From assembly GCF_003234855.1 (NCBI RefSeq), contig NZ_QKTO01000017.1, forward strand, positions 1 to 56,292: a DNA stretch of 56,292 nt, in the 5' to 3' direction. Source of the stretch: Curtobacterium sp. MCBD17_032 (GTDB lineage: Bacteria; Actinomycetota; Actinomycetes; Actinomycetales; Microbacteriaceae). The notes beneath the pieces are model-generated. The model worked only from the letters and a program-made list of their open reading frames with translations, made no database searches and was not told the DNA's origin. Below, piece after piece: positions 38,141 through 48,893 of the stretch (position 1 is the first letter of the stretch; each line of letters begins with the position of its first letter). The position numbers and the translations under genes are program-made.

Positions 38141-39301
38141 TCAGGAACGCGGTCGGATGATCCCGTTGTCCGGGGCCGACACGTCGAACTCGACCTTCGC
38201 GTCGGGCGACCGCTCCGCGTGGTCCGCCACGAGGGCGGCGAGCAACTCGGCCTTCGCCGCCGACTCGTCCGGGCTCCCCCAGACCACGCTCGACCCGTCG
38301 CGCATGGCCAGGGTGACGTCGTCCGACGTCGACGCGGCGATGCCCGACACCTGCTTGCGGACGTCCGCCGGCATCGCGAGGACGACCTCGGTCATCGTCC
38401 GGAACACCGCTGACCCGAGCTTCGTGCGGCCGATGTCCGCCAGCGGCAGGTCGGCGGGCCGCTTCGTCGTCGACTGCACGACGATGCCAGCCGGGTCGAC
38501 GAGGTCGAAGGACTTCCCGGACTGCACGGCCACGACCGGGGTGCGCTCGGTGACCGTCACCACCAGGGTGTGCGGCGGCTCCTCCTCGGTCACGTAGCTC
38601 TCGATGAGCGGGAAGCCCGCGATCCGCTCCTGCACCTCGTCGAGGTCGATCCGGGCCAGCGGCGTGCCGATCTGCCCGGACAGCGCCACCCGGACCTGCG
38701 CGGCGTCGACGCGGTCCGTGCCCTTCACCTCGATTATGCGGAGGGCCATGAGCGGCGAGTACACCGCGACGAGCACGGACACGACGAGCACGGCGACGAC
38801 ACCGCCGGCCGCGATCCACGCGGCGCGTCGGTGCCTGCTCCGCCGCGTGAAGCGCCGGACCTCGGCACGCTCGAGCATGCGGCGGCGCTTGCGGGCGACG
38901 CGAGCCTCGCGCGCGGTCTCCGCAGCACGGATGCGCGCACCGATCGGGGTGGTCGACGGCAGGTGCGTCGCGACGTCCGGGACACCCGGTCCGTCCGTCG
39001 CCGTGCCGGGGCCGTCCGTCGGCTGCTCGTCCTCGGTGAGGTCGACCTCCGGCAGGTCCGGCAGGCCGGTCAGGTGCGCGTCGACTCCGTCACCGGTGGG
39101 ACCGCTGTCACGCGCGAGGCGGTCGTCCGCAGCCGGTGCGCGCGAGGTGCGGCGGGCCTCCCGGGCGCCGTCCAGCGCCGCGCGGAGCCCGGCCCCGCGG
39201 GACGGACGCGGCGCCTTCCGCGCGCCGTCCGCAGGAGCGGCGGGCACGGTGCGGCGGTCGTCGGGCCCGGCGTGCTCGTCGAAGCCCTCGGGGCGCTTCA
39301 C
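38141..39301 (-). CDS. ftsQ: Cell division protein FtsQ
   Basis: A 386-residue bitopic divisome protein. Residues 1-160 are an unusually long, charged cytosolic tail; one membrane helix spans 161-181; the POTRA domain starts near 188 ([16 protein letters not shown]) and the beta domain follows. It joins FtsL, FtsB and FtsWI at the septum. The start is GTG at 39301, overlapping the murC TGA by 4 bases. DNA for the REARRTS part of the tail contains a GGGCCTCCCG decamer related to the dispersed repeat. Confidence 0.93.
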   Translation of the reverse strand: MKRPEGFDEHAGPDDRRTVPAAPADGARKAPRPSRGAGLRAALDGAREARRTSRAPAADDRLARDSGPTGDGVDAHLTGLPDLPEVDLTEDEQPTDGPGTATDGPGVPDVATHLPSTTPIGARIRAAETAREARVARKRRRMLERAEVRRFTRRSRHRRAAWIAAGGVVAVLVVSVLVAVYSPLMALRIIEVKGTDRVDAAQVRVALSGQIGTPLARIDLDEVQERIAGFPLIESYVTEEEPPHTLVVTVTERTPVVAVQSGKSFDLVDPAGIVVQSTTKRPADLPLADIGRTKLGSAVFRTMTEVVLAMPADVRKQVSGIAASTSDDVTLAMRDGSSVVWGSPDESAAKAELLAALVADHAERSPDAKVEFDVSAPDNGIIRPRS

Positions 39302-40722
39302 CGGCCCGCGGCCCCGGGTCCGGTCTGCAGCGCGGTGAGCACCTGCGGGATGATCCGGTACACGTCGCCGCAGCTCAGCGTCATCACGATGTCGCCGTCC
39401 TGCGCCACCGCGGCAGCACGCGCCGAGGCCTCCGCCCAGTCGGGCAGGTAGTCCACGCGGCTCTGGTCCGCGAAACGCTCCTGCACCAGCGCACCGGTCA
39501 CCCCGGGCTCCGGGTCCTCGCGGGCGCCGTAGACGTCGAGGACGACGGTGTGGTCGGCGAGCTCCTCGTACACGCTCGCGAACTCGCCGGCCATCATCCG
39601 GGTGCGCGAGTACAAGTGCGGCTGGTGGATCGCGATGATCCGGCCGGTACCGACGACGTCGCGCGCGGCACGGAGCGCCGCGGCGACCTCCGTCGGGTGG
39701 TGCGCGTAGTCGTCGTACACGGACACGCCGCGCTCGACGCCGTGCAGCTCGAAGCGACGCTCGGTGCCGCCGAACGCCTCGATGCCCCGGACCGCGTCAG
39801 CCGGATCGACGCCGAGGCCGACGAGCACGGCGAACGCACCGACCGCGTTCACCGCGTTGTGGCGACCGGGGACCCGGAGTGCCAGGTGGTACGAGGCGCC
39901 ACCCCAGCGGAGGTCCACACCGACACCGGCACCCTCGTCGACGCGCTCGATCCGGACGTCCGCGTCCTCGGCCTCGCCGAAGGTGACGACCTCGGGGGCG
40001 TCCTCGCGCGCCCGGAGGCCCGCAGTCACCCGCACCGCTCCGGCGTCATCGCTCGACACGACGACCCGCTCGCGGGCCTTCGCCGCGAACTCGACGAAGG
40101 CGTCGATGAACGCCTGCTCGCTGCCGTAGTGGTCCAGGTGGTCGGGGTCGACGTTCGTGATGAGCGCGATCGCGACGTCGTAGAGGAGGAAGGACCCGTC
40201 GGACTCGTCCGCCTCGACGACGAACAGGTCGCTGCTGCCCGGCGCCGAACTCGTGCCGAGGGACTGGATGACACCGCCGTTCACGAAGCTCGGGTCGAGC
40301 CCGAGCTCGACGAGCGCCGTGACGACCATCCCGGTCGAGGTCGTCTTGCCGTGCGCGCCGGCGACCGCGACCAGCCGGTGCGACGAGATCAGCGCGGCGA
40401 GGGCCTGCGAGCGGTGCAGGACCGGCAGCCCGCGGCGCTTCGCCTCGAGCAGCTCCGGGTTGTCGGGCCAGAGGGCGCTGGTGACGACCACGGTGTCGGC
40501 GTCGCCGAGGTTGGCGGCGTCGTGCCCGATGCGGACGTCGGCACCGAGCTCCCGCATCCGGCCGGTCGTCGCGGTCTCGCGGGAGTCGCTCCCGGAGACC
40601 CGGTGACCGGCGGCGAGGAACATCCGGGCGATGCCGCTCATGCCGGACCCGCCGATGCCGACGAAGTGCACCGAGCCGAGGTCGTCCGGGATCGGCTGGG
40701 TGAGGTCCGGCTTGATGGTCAT
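39298..40722 (-). CDS. murC: UDP-N-acetylmuramate-amino acid ligase
   Basis: A 474-residue ATP-dependent ligase that adds the first residue of the stem peptide to UDP-MurNAc. The N-terminal GIGGSGMSG binds the UDP-sugar; the ATP site GAHGKTT is at 122-128; DESDGSF and HPTEV follow as in the Mur ligase family. The usual residue is L-alanine, but Microbacteriaceae with type B walls use glycine; which applies cannot be read here. ATG at 40722 with GGAGGAACC, overlapping the murG stop by 4 bases. Confidence 0.96.
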   Translation of the reverse strand: MTIKPDLTQPIPDDLGSVHFVGIGGSGMSGIARMFLAAGHRVSGSDSRETATTGRMRELGADVRIGHDAANLGDADTVVVTSALWPDNPELLEAKRRGLPVLHRSQALAALISSHRLVAVAGAHGKTTSTGMVVTALVELGLDPSFVNGGVIQSLGTSSAPGSSDLFVVEADESDGSFLLYDVAIALITNVDPDHLDHYGSEQAFIDAFVEFAAKARERVVVSSDDAGAVRVTAGLRAREDAPEVVTFGEAEDADVRIERVDEGAGVGVDLRWGGASYHLALRVPGRHNAVNAVGAFAVLVGLGVDPADAVRGIEAFGGTERRFELHGVERGVSVYDDYAHHPTEVAAALRAARDVVGTGRIIAIHQPHLYSRTRMMAGEFASVYEELADHTVVLDVYGAREDPEPGVTGALVQERFADQSRVDYLPDWAEASARAAAVAQDGDIVMTLSCGDVYRIIPQVLTALQTGPGAAGR

Positions 40723-41855
40723 GGTTCCTCCGTGCTGCTGGTGGTGCTGGTGTCGCTCGGGCGGCCGGTGCTGCTCCCCCTGCGTCCCGCTGCGGCGGCG
40801 AGCACGAGCCCGGTCATGCGGTCCGCGCCGTCGCGGTGCCCGACGCTCCCGGCCCGGACCGCCATCGCCGCGATGCCCGCACGGTCCTCCAGGACGGTCA
40901 GGAGCTGCAACGTCACCCAGTCCGGGGTGAATTCCGCGTCGTCGACGAGCAGGGCTCCCCCGGCTGCGACGACGTCCCGGGCGTTGTGGCGCTGTTCGCC
41001 GTTTCCGACGGGGTACGGCACGAGGACGCTCGGCAGGCCGACGGCGGTGAGTTCGCAGACCATGCCGGCACCGGAACGCGAGACCACGAAGTCGGCAGCG
41101 GCGTACGCCAGGTCCATCCGGTCGCAGTACGGCAGCACGTGGTACCCGTCCAGGTCGCTCGGACCGATGTCGGACGCGCCGCCGACGACGTGCAGGATCT
41201 GCCACCCGGCGCCGAGGATCGTGGCCGCGGCCTGGTGCACCGTCCGGTTGATGCTCCGCGCTCCCGAGGACCCGCCGGTCACGAGCAGCACGGGGCGGTC
41301 CGGGTCGAGCCCGAACTCCGCGAAGCCGGCGGCGCGCTCGGCCCGACGGTCGAGGCGCTCGATCTCCCGGCGGAGCGGCATGCCGACGACCCGCGAGTGC
41401 GGCAGCCGGGTGTTCGAGAACGTCACGCCGACGTGTTCGGTCAGCACCGCCGCCATCCGGTTCGCGAGCCCGGGCTTCGCGTTCTGCTCGTGCACGACGA
41501 TCGGTGTCCCGGTGCGCTTCGCCGCGACGTAGGCCGGCGCGGCCGCGTACCCGCCGACGCCGAGGACGACGGCGATCTCGCGTTCCCGGATGATGCGCTC
41601 CGTGCGGCGGACGGCGGACCAGAACGCGCCGGGGAAGCGGAGTGCGGCGGCGTTCGGCCTGCGCGGGAACGGCAGGCGCGGGATCGTGACGAGCTCGTAC
41701 CCGCGCATCGGCACGAGTCGGGACTCGAGGCCCTCCGCGGTGCCGAGCACCAGGACCTCGTCCTCCGGGGACCGCTGCGTCAACCGGTCGGCCACCGCGA
41801 GCAGGGGGTTGACGTGGCCGGCGGTCCCGCCGCCGGCGAAGAGGAAGCGGCTCAC
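40719..41855 (-). CDS. murG: Lipid II synthase MurG (GlcNAc transferase)
   Basis: A 378-residue membrane-associated glycosyltransferase (GT28) that turns lipid I into lipid II at the inner face of the membrane. [10 protein letters not shown] near residue 8 and VGGYAAAP match the acceptor-side motifs; [10 protein letters not shown] and the Gly/Glu/Gln run [11 protein letters not shown] match the UDP-GlcNAc site. The start is GTG at 41855, read out of the ftsW TGA. The C-terminal 25 residues ([18 protein letters not shown]) are low in complexity. Confidence 0.96.
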   Translation of the reverse strand: MSRFLFAGGGTAGHVNPLLAVADRLTQRSPEDEVLVLGTAEGLESRLVPMRGYELVTIPRLPFPRRPNAAALRFPGAFWSAVRRTERIIREREIAVVLGVGGYAAAPAYVAAKRTGTPIVVHEQNAKPGLANRMAAVLTEHVGVTFSNTRLPHSRVVGMPLRREIERLDRRAERAAGFAEFGLDPDRPVLLVTGGSSGARSINRTVHQAAATILGAGWQILHVVGGASDIGPSDLDGYHVLPYCDRMDLAYAAADFVVSRSGAGMVCELTAVGLPSVLVPYPVGNGEQRHNARDVVAAGGALLVDDAEFTPDWVTLQLLTVLEDRAGIAAMAVRAGSVGHRDGADRMTGLVLAAAAGRRGSSTGRPSDTSTTSSTEEP

Positions 41856-43195
41856 CGCAGGGCTCCGTTCTGCGTCCCGGGTGCCGGGACGGTGGTGCGA
41901 CCGGCGGTACTGCCCCGACCGCCGCCGCCGCCGGATCCGGTCCGGCCGGGGAGGTCGCGGGCGAAGGACAGCACGACGCCGATCGCGACGAGGGTCATGA
42001 TGAGGGCCGATCCGCCGGCCGAGATGAGCGGGAGCGGGACGCCGAGCACCGGGAGCAGCCCGAGGACGACCGCGATGTTGACGAGCGCCTGCCCGATCAC
42101 CCAGGCCAGGACACCGCCGGTGACGGTCCGGACGAAGGGGTCGGGCGAGAGCCGGACGACCCGGATCATGCCGATCGCGAGGACAACGAACAGCGCGAGC
42201 ACGACGACGGCGCCGATCAGGCCGAGCTCCTCGCCGACGATGGCGAAGATGTAGTCGTTGTCCGCCTCGGGCAACCACGACCACTTCAGCTTCGAGTTGC
42301 CGAGCCCCACGCCGAACACCCCGCCGGAGGCGAGCGCCCACATCCCGTGCACGGGCTGCCAGCACAGGTCCTGGGCCTGGTTCGAGTCGGTGCATCCCGA
42401 CAGCCACGCGCTGATGCGCGTCTGCCGGGAGCTCGAGGCCATGGTGACGACCGGCAGCATCACGGCGATCGCGACGACGCCGACCGCGAGGTGTCGCAAC
42501 CGCGCCCCGCCGACGAAGAGACTGCCGAAGACCAGGATCATCATGATCATCGCGGTCCCCTGGTCGCCACCGAGGAGCACCAGGCCGATGGACACCGCGG
42601 TCGCGAGCCCGACCGGGATGAAGACCTCGCGCCAGTCGTGCAGCTTCTCCCGCTTGCGGAAGAGCACGGCGCCGATGCCGAGCACGAGCGCGAGCTTGAG
42701 GAGTTCGGACGGCTGCGCGGTGAACGCACCGAGGCCGATCCAGTTCCGGTTGCCCTGGATGTCGATGCCCATGGGGGTGAACACGAGCAGCTGCAGGACG
42801 AGCCCGGCACCGAGGATGCGCATCGCCCACCGCCGCCAGAACTCCGCCGGGAACCGGCTCACGACGAGCATGAGGGGGACGCCGATGAGGGCGTACAGGC
42901 CCTGCTTCGCGAAGGCGCCGAAGAAGCCGTGCTTGTAGCGGTACTCCTCGACGCTCGACGACGACAGGACCATCACCACACCGAACACCACGAGGAAGAG
43001 GGTGACGCCGAGGATCGTGTAGAACGTCGTGGACTCGGCCACGAACACGTTCTTCACCGCGACCACGGCCCCGTTCGAGCGGCGACGTGCGTCGTCCACG
43101 CCGGAGCCGACGCGGGCCGAGGCAGCGGCGCCCGCGGCACCGGCGCGGGCGCGCGCGCTACGGCCGTTCGTCGGCAGATCCGTCGGTGTCGCCAT
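41852..43195 (-). CDS. ftsW: Septal peptidoglycan glycosyltransferase FtsW
   Basis: A 447-residue SEDS protein with about ten helices that polymerises lipid II at the septum together with FtsI. Family motifs are [21 protein letters not shown] and the late [12 protein letters not shown]. The N-terminal 45 residues and the C-terminal 30 (GSGGGGGRG onward) are disordered. The ATG at 43195 lies inside murD, a 38-bp overlap; a start further in (at V or M of VAVKNVF) is less favoured because no ribosome site is seen there. Confidence 0.93.
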   Translation of the reverse strand: MATPTDLPTNGRSARARAGAAGAAASARVGSGVDDARRRSNGAVVAVKNVFVAESTTFYTILGVTLFLVVFGVVMVLSSSSVEEYRYKHGFFGAFAKQGLYALIGVPLMLVVSRFPAEFWRRWAMRILGAGLVLQLLVFTPMGIDIQGNRNWIGLGAFTAQPSELLKLALVLGIGAVLFRKREKLHDWREVFIPVGLATAVSIGLVLLGGDQGTAMIMMILVFGSLFVGGARLRHLAVGVVAIAVMLPVVTMASSSRQTRISAWLSGCTDSNQAQDLCWQPVHGMWALASGGVFGVGLGNSKLKWSWLPEADNDYIFAIVGEELGLIGAVVVLALFVVLAIGMIRVVRLSPDPFVRTVTGGVLAWVIGQALVNIAVVLGLLPVLGVPLPLISAGGSALIMTLVAIGVVLSFARDLPGRTGSGGGGGRGSTAGRTTVPAPGTQNGALR

Positions 43196-44687
43196 CGGCG
43201 TCGCCTCCCAGGTGCTCGTGGACCGCAGCCGCGAAACGCTCGCCCCGGTCTGCGTAGGAACCGAACTGGTCGAACGACGCGGCCGCCGGGGCGAGGAGGA
43301 CCGTGTCGCCCGGTCGCGCGACCGAAGCGGCATGCCGGACCGCCTCGGGCATGACCTGCTCAGTGTCCGTCGCTTCCACCTGCAGCACGGGGACCGCGGG
43401 CGCGTGTCGTGCGAATGCCTCGAGCACCGGTGACCGGTCCGTCCCGATGACGACCACGGCGCGCACCGCGGGGCCGAACCGCTCGACGAGCCCGTCGATG
43501 TCCACGCCCTTGAACAGGCCGCCCACGATCCAGACGACCGGGTCGAAGGCGGAGAGGGACGCCGTCGCTGCGTGCGGGTTCGTCGCCTTCGAGTCGTCGA
43601 CCCAGGCGATGCCGTCGGTGGTCGCGACGGCTTCCGTGCGGTGGTGGTCGGCGCGGAAGCCCTGCACGGCGGTGCGGACGGCGCTCGGCTGCACGGCCGC
43701 GGCACGCGCGAGGGCGGCAGCGGCGAGCACGTTCGCGGTCATGTGCGGGCTGTCCAGGCCGGCGAGCTCGAGGTCCGCGGCCGTCGCGAGCTCGAGCGCG
43801 CTGTTGCGGCGGTCCTCGGTGAAGGCCCGGTCGCAGAGCACGTCGTCCACGACACCGACGTCGCCGGGTGCCGGCACGCCGAGCGAGAACCCGACCGCGC
43901 GGCAGCCCTCGACGACGTCGGCCTCCTCGACCATGTGCCGGGTGACCTCGTCCGCCGTGTTGTAGACGCACGCCACCACGGTGCGCTCGTAGACCTTCGC
44001 CTTCGCCGCTCGGTAGGCCGCCGCGGAGCCGTGCCACTCGAGGTGGTCGTCGGCGATGTTGAGGCAAGCCGACGCGAGCGGTACCACGGCGCCGGGTCCG
44101 GTCGTCGGCATGTAGTGGAGCTGGTGGCTGGAGAGCTCGACGACGAGCACGTCGAAGCCCTCCGGGTCGCGCACGACGTCGAGCACCGGCACCCCGATGT
44201 TCCCGCAGGCGACGGCCCGGAGCCCGCCGGCGGCGAACATCGCCGTCGTCAGCTGGGTCGTCGTGGTCTTGCCGTTCGTGCCGGTGATCGTCACCCACGG
44301 TGCGGCGACCGGACCCGTCACGACCTTGTCGCGCACGCGCCAGGCGAGCTCGATGTCTCCCCACACGGTGCTGTTCGCGACGGACCACGCGACGGTCGGG
44401 TTGTGCGGCGGGAGACCGGGCGACACGACGACCAGGTCCGGGGCGTGGTCGGCCAGCGCCGCGGGGACGGTGTCGAGGGGCGTCTGCACGAACCGCACAC
44501 CGATCACGTCGAGCAGCTCGACGCTGTCGGTGGGTGCGTCGGTCGAGTAGACGACGACCTCGCTGCCGAGTTCCGCGAGGGTGTCAGCGACCGAGAACCC
44601 GGTCGAACCGAGGCCGAGCACCGCGACCCGCAGGCCCTTCCAACCCTCGGAGTACCAGCTGTCGAGACCGTTCAGGCGTTCGCTCAT
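43158..44687 (-). CDS. murD: UDP-N-acetylmuramoyl-L-alanine-D-glutamate ligase
   Basis: A 509-residue Mur ligase that adds D-glutamate as the second stem residue. The N-terminal Rossmann part is [12 protein letters not shown]; the ATP site is GTNGKTT at 136-142; [10 protein letters not shown] and [10 protein letters not shown] are typical MurD motifs. ATG at 44687 overlaps the mraY TGA by 4 bases. The last 25 residues are rich in Asp and Gly and overlap the ftsW start region. Confidence 0.95.
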   Translation of the reverse strand: MSERLNGLDSWYSEGWKGLRVAVLGLGSTGFSVADTLAELGSEVVVYSTDAPTDSVELLDVIGVRFVQTPLDTVPAALADHAPDLVVVSPGLPPHNPTVAWSVANSTVWGDIELAWRVRDKVVTGPVAAPWVTITGTNGKTTTTQLTTAMFAAGGLRAVACGNIGVPVLDVVRDPEGFDVLVVELSSHQLHYMPTTGPGAVVPLASACLNIADDHLEWHGSAAAYRAAKAKVYERTVVACVYNTADEVTRHMVEEADVVEGCRAVGFSLGVPAPGDVGVVDDVLCDRAFTEDRRNSALELATAADLELAGLDSPHMTANVLAAAALARAAAVQPSAVRTAVQGFRADHHRTEAVATTDGIAWVDDSKATNPHAATASLSAFDPVVWIVGGLFKGVDIDGLVERFGPAVRAVVVIGTDRSPVLEAFARHAPAVPVLQVEATDTEQVMPEAVRHAASVARPGDTVLLAPAAASFDQFGSYADRGERFAAAVHEHLGGDADGDTDGSADERP

Positions 44688-45790
44688 ATTTGGACTCGTG
44701 CGATCCATTCCAGGTAGAACAGTCCGACCCCGGCCGCGACGCAGAGCCCCGCGATGATCCAGAACCGGACGACGACGGTCACCTCGGCCCAGCCCTTGAG
44801 CTCGAAGTGGTGGTGCAGGGGGCTCATCCGGAAGATGCGCTTGCCGTGCGTGATCTTGAAGTAGGCCCGCTGCAGGATGACGGAGCCGGTGACGATGAAG
44901 AACAGGCCGCCGATGAGGATGAGCAGGAGCTCGGTGCGGCTGAGGACGGCGAGCCCGGCGAGGGCCCCGCCGAGGCCGAGCGACCCGGTGTCGCCGAGGA
45001 AGATCTGGGCCGGCGAGGTGTTGTACCAGAGGAAGCCGATGAGGCCACCGCAGACCGCGGCCGCGACCACGGCGAGGTCGAGCGGGTCCGTCACGGTGTA
45101 GCAGGCGTGCCGGGTGCTCTCGTCGATCCGGGCACCGCCACAGATCTGGTTCGACTGCCAGAAGCCGATGATGACGTACGAGCCGATCGCGAGGATGCTC
45201 GACCCGGTCGCGAGGCCGTCGAGGCCGTCGGCGACGTTGACGCCGTTCGAGGTCGACACCGTGAGCAGCACGATCCATGCCAGGAACAGGATCGTCCCGA
45301 TGACCGTGCCGAGCGCCATGAAGTCGAGCCACGGCACGTCACGGATCGCGGAGATCATGGTGGACGCCGGCGGCTTGCCGCTGCCGGTCGGGACCACCAG
45401 GGCGATCGTCGCGAAGACGACACCGACGATGACCTGCCCGAGGACCTTCGCCCAACCACCGAGACCGAGGCTGCGTTGACGGCGGACCTTGAGGAAGTCG
45501 TCGACGAAGCCGACCACGCCGAGCCCCACCATGAGGAAGAGCACGAGCAGGCCGGACAGCGTCACGGGGTCGCGCCCGGCCAGGTGCCCGACGAAGTACC
45601 CGATGACCGCACCGAGGATGAGGACGATGCCGCCCATGGTCGCGGTGCCGCGCTTGGTGTGGTGCGACTGCGGTCCGTCGTCACGGATGAACTGGCCCCA
45701 GCCGAGGCGGTGGAACAGCTTGATGAACAGCGGCGTGAGCAGCAGTGTGAACACCAGCGACACGGCGCCGGCGACGAGGAGCGCGATCAT
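44684..45790 (-). CDS. mraY: Phospho-MurNAc-pentapeptide transferase
   Basis: A 368-residue ten-helix enzyme that moves phospho-MurNAc-pentapeptide to undecaprenyl phosphate, giving lipid I. Conserved cytosolic motifs are GFVDDFLK (catalytic Asp pair), [22 protein letters not shown] and [10 protein letters not shown]. An extra loop with two cysteines ([18 protein letters not shown]) lies between two helices on the outer side. ATG at 45790 overlaps the murF TGA by 4 bases. Confidence 0.97.
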   Translation of the reverse strand: MIALLVAGAVSLVFTLLLTPLFIKLFHRLGWGQFIRDDGPQSHHTKRGTATMGGIVLILGAVIGYFVGHLAGRDPVTLSGLLVLFLMVGLGVVGFVDDFLKVRRQRSLGLGGWAKVLGQVIVGVVFATIALVVPTGSGKPPASTMISAIRDVPWLDFMALGTVIGTILFLAWIVLLTVSTSNGVNVADGLDGLATGSSILAIGSYVIIGFWQSNQICGGARIDESTRHACYTVTDPLDLAVVAAAVCGGLIGFLWYNTSPAQIFLGDTGSLGLGGALAGLAVLSRTELLLILIGGLFFIVTGSVILQRAYFKITHGKRIFRMSPLHHHFELKGWAEVTVVVRFWIIAGLCVAAGVGLFYLEWIARVQI

Positions 45791-47241
45791 TCGGGGACAC
45801 CTCCGAGGCGGTCGCCGACGAACCGCAGCCCGGCCGACTTCGAGGACTTGACCAGGACGACGTCACCGGGACGCACGATCTCCTGGAGGGCACGGACGGC
45901 GTCGTCGACGTCCTCGATGAACACGGACTCGCCGTCCCACGACCCCTCGAGGGTGGCGGCCTGGTGGAGGGGCATCGCGCCGCGGCCGACGACCACGAGC
46001 TGTCCGATCCCGAGCCGCACGACGAGTCGCCCGATCCGGTCGTGCTCCTCCACGGAGTACTCGCCGAGCTCGGCCATCTCGCCGAGGACGGCGACCGTGC
46101 GCTCCCCCGGGCGCGCGACCTGTGCGAGCGTCCGCAGAGCGGCCGCCGTCGAGTCGGGCGACGCGTTGTACGCGTCGTTGATCACGGTGACGCCGTCCGG
46201 CCCCTGCAGGAGCTCCATCCGCCAGCGCTCGGCACGCGTCATCGACGCGAGCGCCGCGGCGCCCTCGGACAGCGGGACGCCCCAGAGGTGCGCGACCGAC
46301 AGCGCGGCCGCGGCGTTCATGGCGTGGTGCTCGCCGAGGATGGCGAGGCGGACGTCGACGGTCTCGGGGTCGCTGGACGGGCCTCCCGGCCGGGCGTCCG
46401 CACGATCGACGGGAGGCGCGGTCAGCGTGAAGCGGGTGCCGTCGCGGTCCGTCGTGACGCCGCCGATCCGGTAGTCGGCACCGGCGGAGGTGCCGAAGCC
46501 CACGACCCGGGCGGCGGTGCGTCCGCGCATCCGCGCGACGCGGTCGTCGTCGACGTTGAGGAGGGCCGTGGCGGTGGTCGGCAGGTCGGTGACCATCTCC
46601 GACTTCGCGCGCTCGGTCGCCTCGATGCCGCCGAACTCCCCGGCGTGCGCGAGGCCGACCTTGAGGACGACCCCGACGTCCGGCTCCGCGATGCGGACGA
46701 GCTTCGCGATGTGACCGATGCCGCTCGCACCCATCTCCACCACGAGGAACCGGGTGTCGGCGGTGATCCGGAGCATCGAGACCGGTGCGCCGACGTGGTT
46801 GTTGAACGAGCCCTCGGGCGCGACCGTCTCGCCGACGCGGGACAGGATCGTGCGGAGCATGTTCTTCGTGCTCGTCTTGCCGTTCGAGCCGGTGATGCCG
46901 ACGACGCGCAGGGCACCGGCGGCACGGACGCGGGCGACGACCTCGTGGGCGAGGGCGGCCAGCGCGGCGTAGCCGTCGGCGACGACGATCTGTGCGGTCG
47001 CGGCGCCCGCGGGCAGGTCGACGGCCCGTTCGGTGACGACGAGGGCCGCTCCGGCGTCGGCCGCGGCCGGGACGAACCGGTGCCCGTCGGTCTCCTCGCC
47101 GAGCAGGGCGAAGAAGACGCTGCCCGCCGTGACGAGGCGCGAGTCCGTCTCGACCGATCCGTCGACGGTCGTGTCGGCGGCACCGTGGACGAGCTCACCG
47201 TCGACCGCGGCGGCGATCTCGGCGAGGGTGAGCGCGATCAT
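45787..47241 (-). CDS. murF: UDP-MurNAc-tripeptide-D-Ala-D-Ala ligase
   Basis: A 484-residue Mur ligase that adds D-Ala-D-Ala to complete the pentapeptide. ATP site [15 protein letters not shown] (about 115-129); [17 protein letters not shown] and [10 protein letters not shown] are typical. Between the second and third domains a run of about 18 residues ([18 protein letters not shown], near 273-291) is not expected from the family; its DNA contains the dispersed repeat described at 46376-46421. The ATG at 47241 overlaps the murE TGA by 4 bases. Confidence 0.96.
   Translation of the reverse strand: MIALTLAEIAAAVDGELVHGAADTTVDGSVETDSRLVTAGSVFFALLGEETDGHRFVPAAADAGAALVVTERAVDLPAGAATAQIVVADGYAALAALAHEVVARVRAAGALRVVGITGSNGKTSTKNMLRTILSRVGETVAPEGSFNNHVGAPVSMLRITADTRFLVVEMGASGIGHIAKLVRIAEPDVGVVLKVGLAHAGEFGGIEATERAKSEMVTDLPTTATALLNVDDDRVARMRGRTAARVVGFGTSAGADYRIGGVTTDRDGTRFTLTAPPVDRADARPGGPSSDPETVDVRLAILGEHHAMNAAAALSVAHLWGVPLSEGAAALASMTRAERWRMELLQGPDGVTVINDAYNASPDSTAAALRTLAQVARPGERTVAVLGEMAELGEYSVEEHDRIGRLVVRLGIGQLVVVGRGAMPLHQAATLEGSWDGESVFIEDVDDAVRALQEIVRPGDVVLVKSSKSAGLRFVGDRLGGVPE
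46376..46421. repeat. REP-like element inside the murF coding region
   Basis: GGACGGGCCTCCCGGCC (46376-46392) and GACGGGAGGCGCGG (46408-46421) form an inverted pair around a 15-base middle. The 14-mer is identical to the copies at 25738 and 36781. The stretch is read in frame as the low-complexity loop of MurF near residues 274-289. Confidence 0.6.
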
Positions 47242-48860
47242 CGAGCGTCCTCCGTCGGACCGGCGTTCGGTTCCCAGCCGGCTTCGCGGAGCGCGGCACG
47301 GGCTTCGTCCCGGGCCGAGTACGGCGTCCGGACGCCCTGGATGTCGCGGTAGTCCTGGTGACCGGGGCCGGCCCAGAGGATCGAGTCCCCGTCGCCGACG
47401 AGGGCGACCGCGGCGCGGATCGCGGCCTCGGGCGGGCTCACCTCGTGGATCTCGTGGTCGGGGTAGGCGGCGCGGGCGGCGTCGACCAGGGTCTTCCGGA
47501 TCGAGGCGGCGTCCTCGAAGCGCGGGTGGTGGTCGGTCACGACGAGGATGTCGGACCCCTCCGCGGCGACGCGGGCCATGTCGGCGCGCTTCGTGGTGTC
47601 GCGGTCCCCGTCGGCACCGAACAGCATGACGACCTTGCCGGGCGTGAACTGCCGGACGGCCGCCAGCGTGTTGAGGAACGCGTCGGGGCTGTGCCCGAAG
47701 TCGACGTAGACGCTCGGACCGGTGTCGCCCGAGACCCGCTCGGTCCGGCCGGGCAGGTAACACTCGATGGCGCTCACCACGGCGCCGTCGGTCTCGTCCG
47801 GGTACCGGCGGTGGTTCGCCTCGAGCGCGTGCGCGATGGCACCGAGCTCGAAGCCGCCCTCGACGAGCATGACGATCGCCAGAGCGGCGTTCGCGGCCAT
47901 GTGCCAGCCGATGAGCGGCACGCGCGTGGTGAGCTCGCGACCCTCCGGTCCGGTCAGGCGGAACTCGGTGTAGGCCGCGTGCGCCTCGACGATGTCGACG
48001 TGCCACTCGGCCTCGACGTCCGGGTGCACGGTGATGGTCGTCACCGGGATGCGGGAGTCCTGCACGACCCGGTGGCCCCAGTCGGTGTCGAGCGAGACGA
48101 CCCCGCGTCGGCCGTGCTCCGGCTGGAACAGCGGCAGCTTCGCCTGGAAGTACTCCTCCATGTCGGCGTAGTCGTCGAGGTGGTCGTGGCTGAGGTTCGT
48201 GAAGGCGACGACGTCGAACACGATGCCGTCGACCCGGTGGCGGCTGAGGGCCTGGGCGCTGACCTCGACGGCCACCGCGCGCACCTCGCTCTCGCGCATC
48301 CGGGCGAGCAGCGCGTGCATCTCGCTCGCCTCGGGCGTGGTGAGCCTGCTCGTCACGCTGAGCGACCCGATGTGCCGTTCGGCGGTCGAGCTCAGGCCGG
48401 TGACGAGGCCGAGCTGCTTGAGGACGCCCTCGAGGATGTACGAGGTGCTCGTCTTGCCGTTCGTCCCGGTGACGGCGAAGAGCTGCGGCAGCTCGGCCTC
48501 GTCGGGGTCGGTGCGGTAGACCCACGCCGAGACGTCGCCGAGCGCGGCCCGGGGGTCCTCGACCTCGAGCACCGGCAGCCCGGAGGCCTCGGCGGTCGCG
48601 ACGCCGGCGGCGTCGGTGAGCACGGCCACGGCGCCGCGCGCGGCGGCGTCCGTGGCGAACTCGGCACCGTGGCGGTTCGCCCCGTGCACGCCGACGAACA
48701 GGTCACCCGGCTGCACCTCGGCGGCGCTCAGGGTGACGCCGGTCGTCTCGACGCCGTCGAGCGACCCGACGACGCGGAGCCCGAAGGCGTTCGCGAGTTC
48801 GGCGACCGGCCGCGGGGTCGGGTGTTCGGGCCGGAGGACCGGGGGGATCCGTGCTGACAA
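47238..48860 (-). CDS. murE: UDP-MurNAc-dipeptide ligase MurE (third stem residue)
   Basis: A Mur ligase of about 540 residues that adds the third stem amino acid. The ATP site is GTNGKTS at 132-138; TTPEASEMHALL and FTNLSHDHLDDY are typical. The C-terminal motif that selects diaminopimelate (DNPR) reads HHPR here (444-447 in VVTDHHPRFED), so another residue is likely. Start: TTG at 48860 with AGAAGGAG just upstream; a GTG at 48881 in the same frame lacks a ribosome site. The murF ATG overlaps its stop. Confidence 0.93.
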   Translation of the reverse strand: MSARIPPVLRPEHPTPRPVAELANAFGLRVVGSLDGVETTGVTLSAAEVQPGDLFVGVHGANRHGAEFATDAAARGAVAVLTDAAGVATAEASGLPVLEVEDPRAALGDVSAWVYRTDPDEAELPQLFAVTGTNGKTSTSYILEGVLKQLGLVTGLSSTAERHIGSLSVTSRLTTPEASEMHALLARMRESEVRAVAVEVSAQALSRHRVDGIVFDVVAFTNLSHDHLDDYADMEEYFQAKLPLFQPEHGRRGVVSLDTDWGHRVVQDSRIPVTTITVHPDVEAEWHVDIVEAHAAYTEFRLTGPEGRELTTRVPLIGWHMAANAALAIVMLVEGGFELGAIAHALEANHRRYPDETDGAVVSAIECYLPGRTERVSGDTGPSVYVDFGHSPDAFLNTLAAVRQFTPGKVVMLFGADGDRDTTKRADMARVAAEGSDILVVTDHHPRFEDAASIRKTLVDAARAAYPDHEIHEVSPPEAAIRAAVALVGDGDSILWAGPGHQDYRDIQGVRTPYSARDEARAALREAGWEPNAGPTEDAR

Positions 48861-48893
48861 GTGCTCCTTCTTCCTCACCACGTGGACAGTGCG

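Noticed and set aside
39298..41205. MurC with a 161-residue N-terminal extension
   Set aside because: The extension reads murG out of frame; the ATG at 40722 has a strong ribosome site and the normal MurC N terminus.
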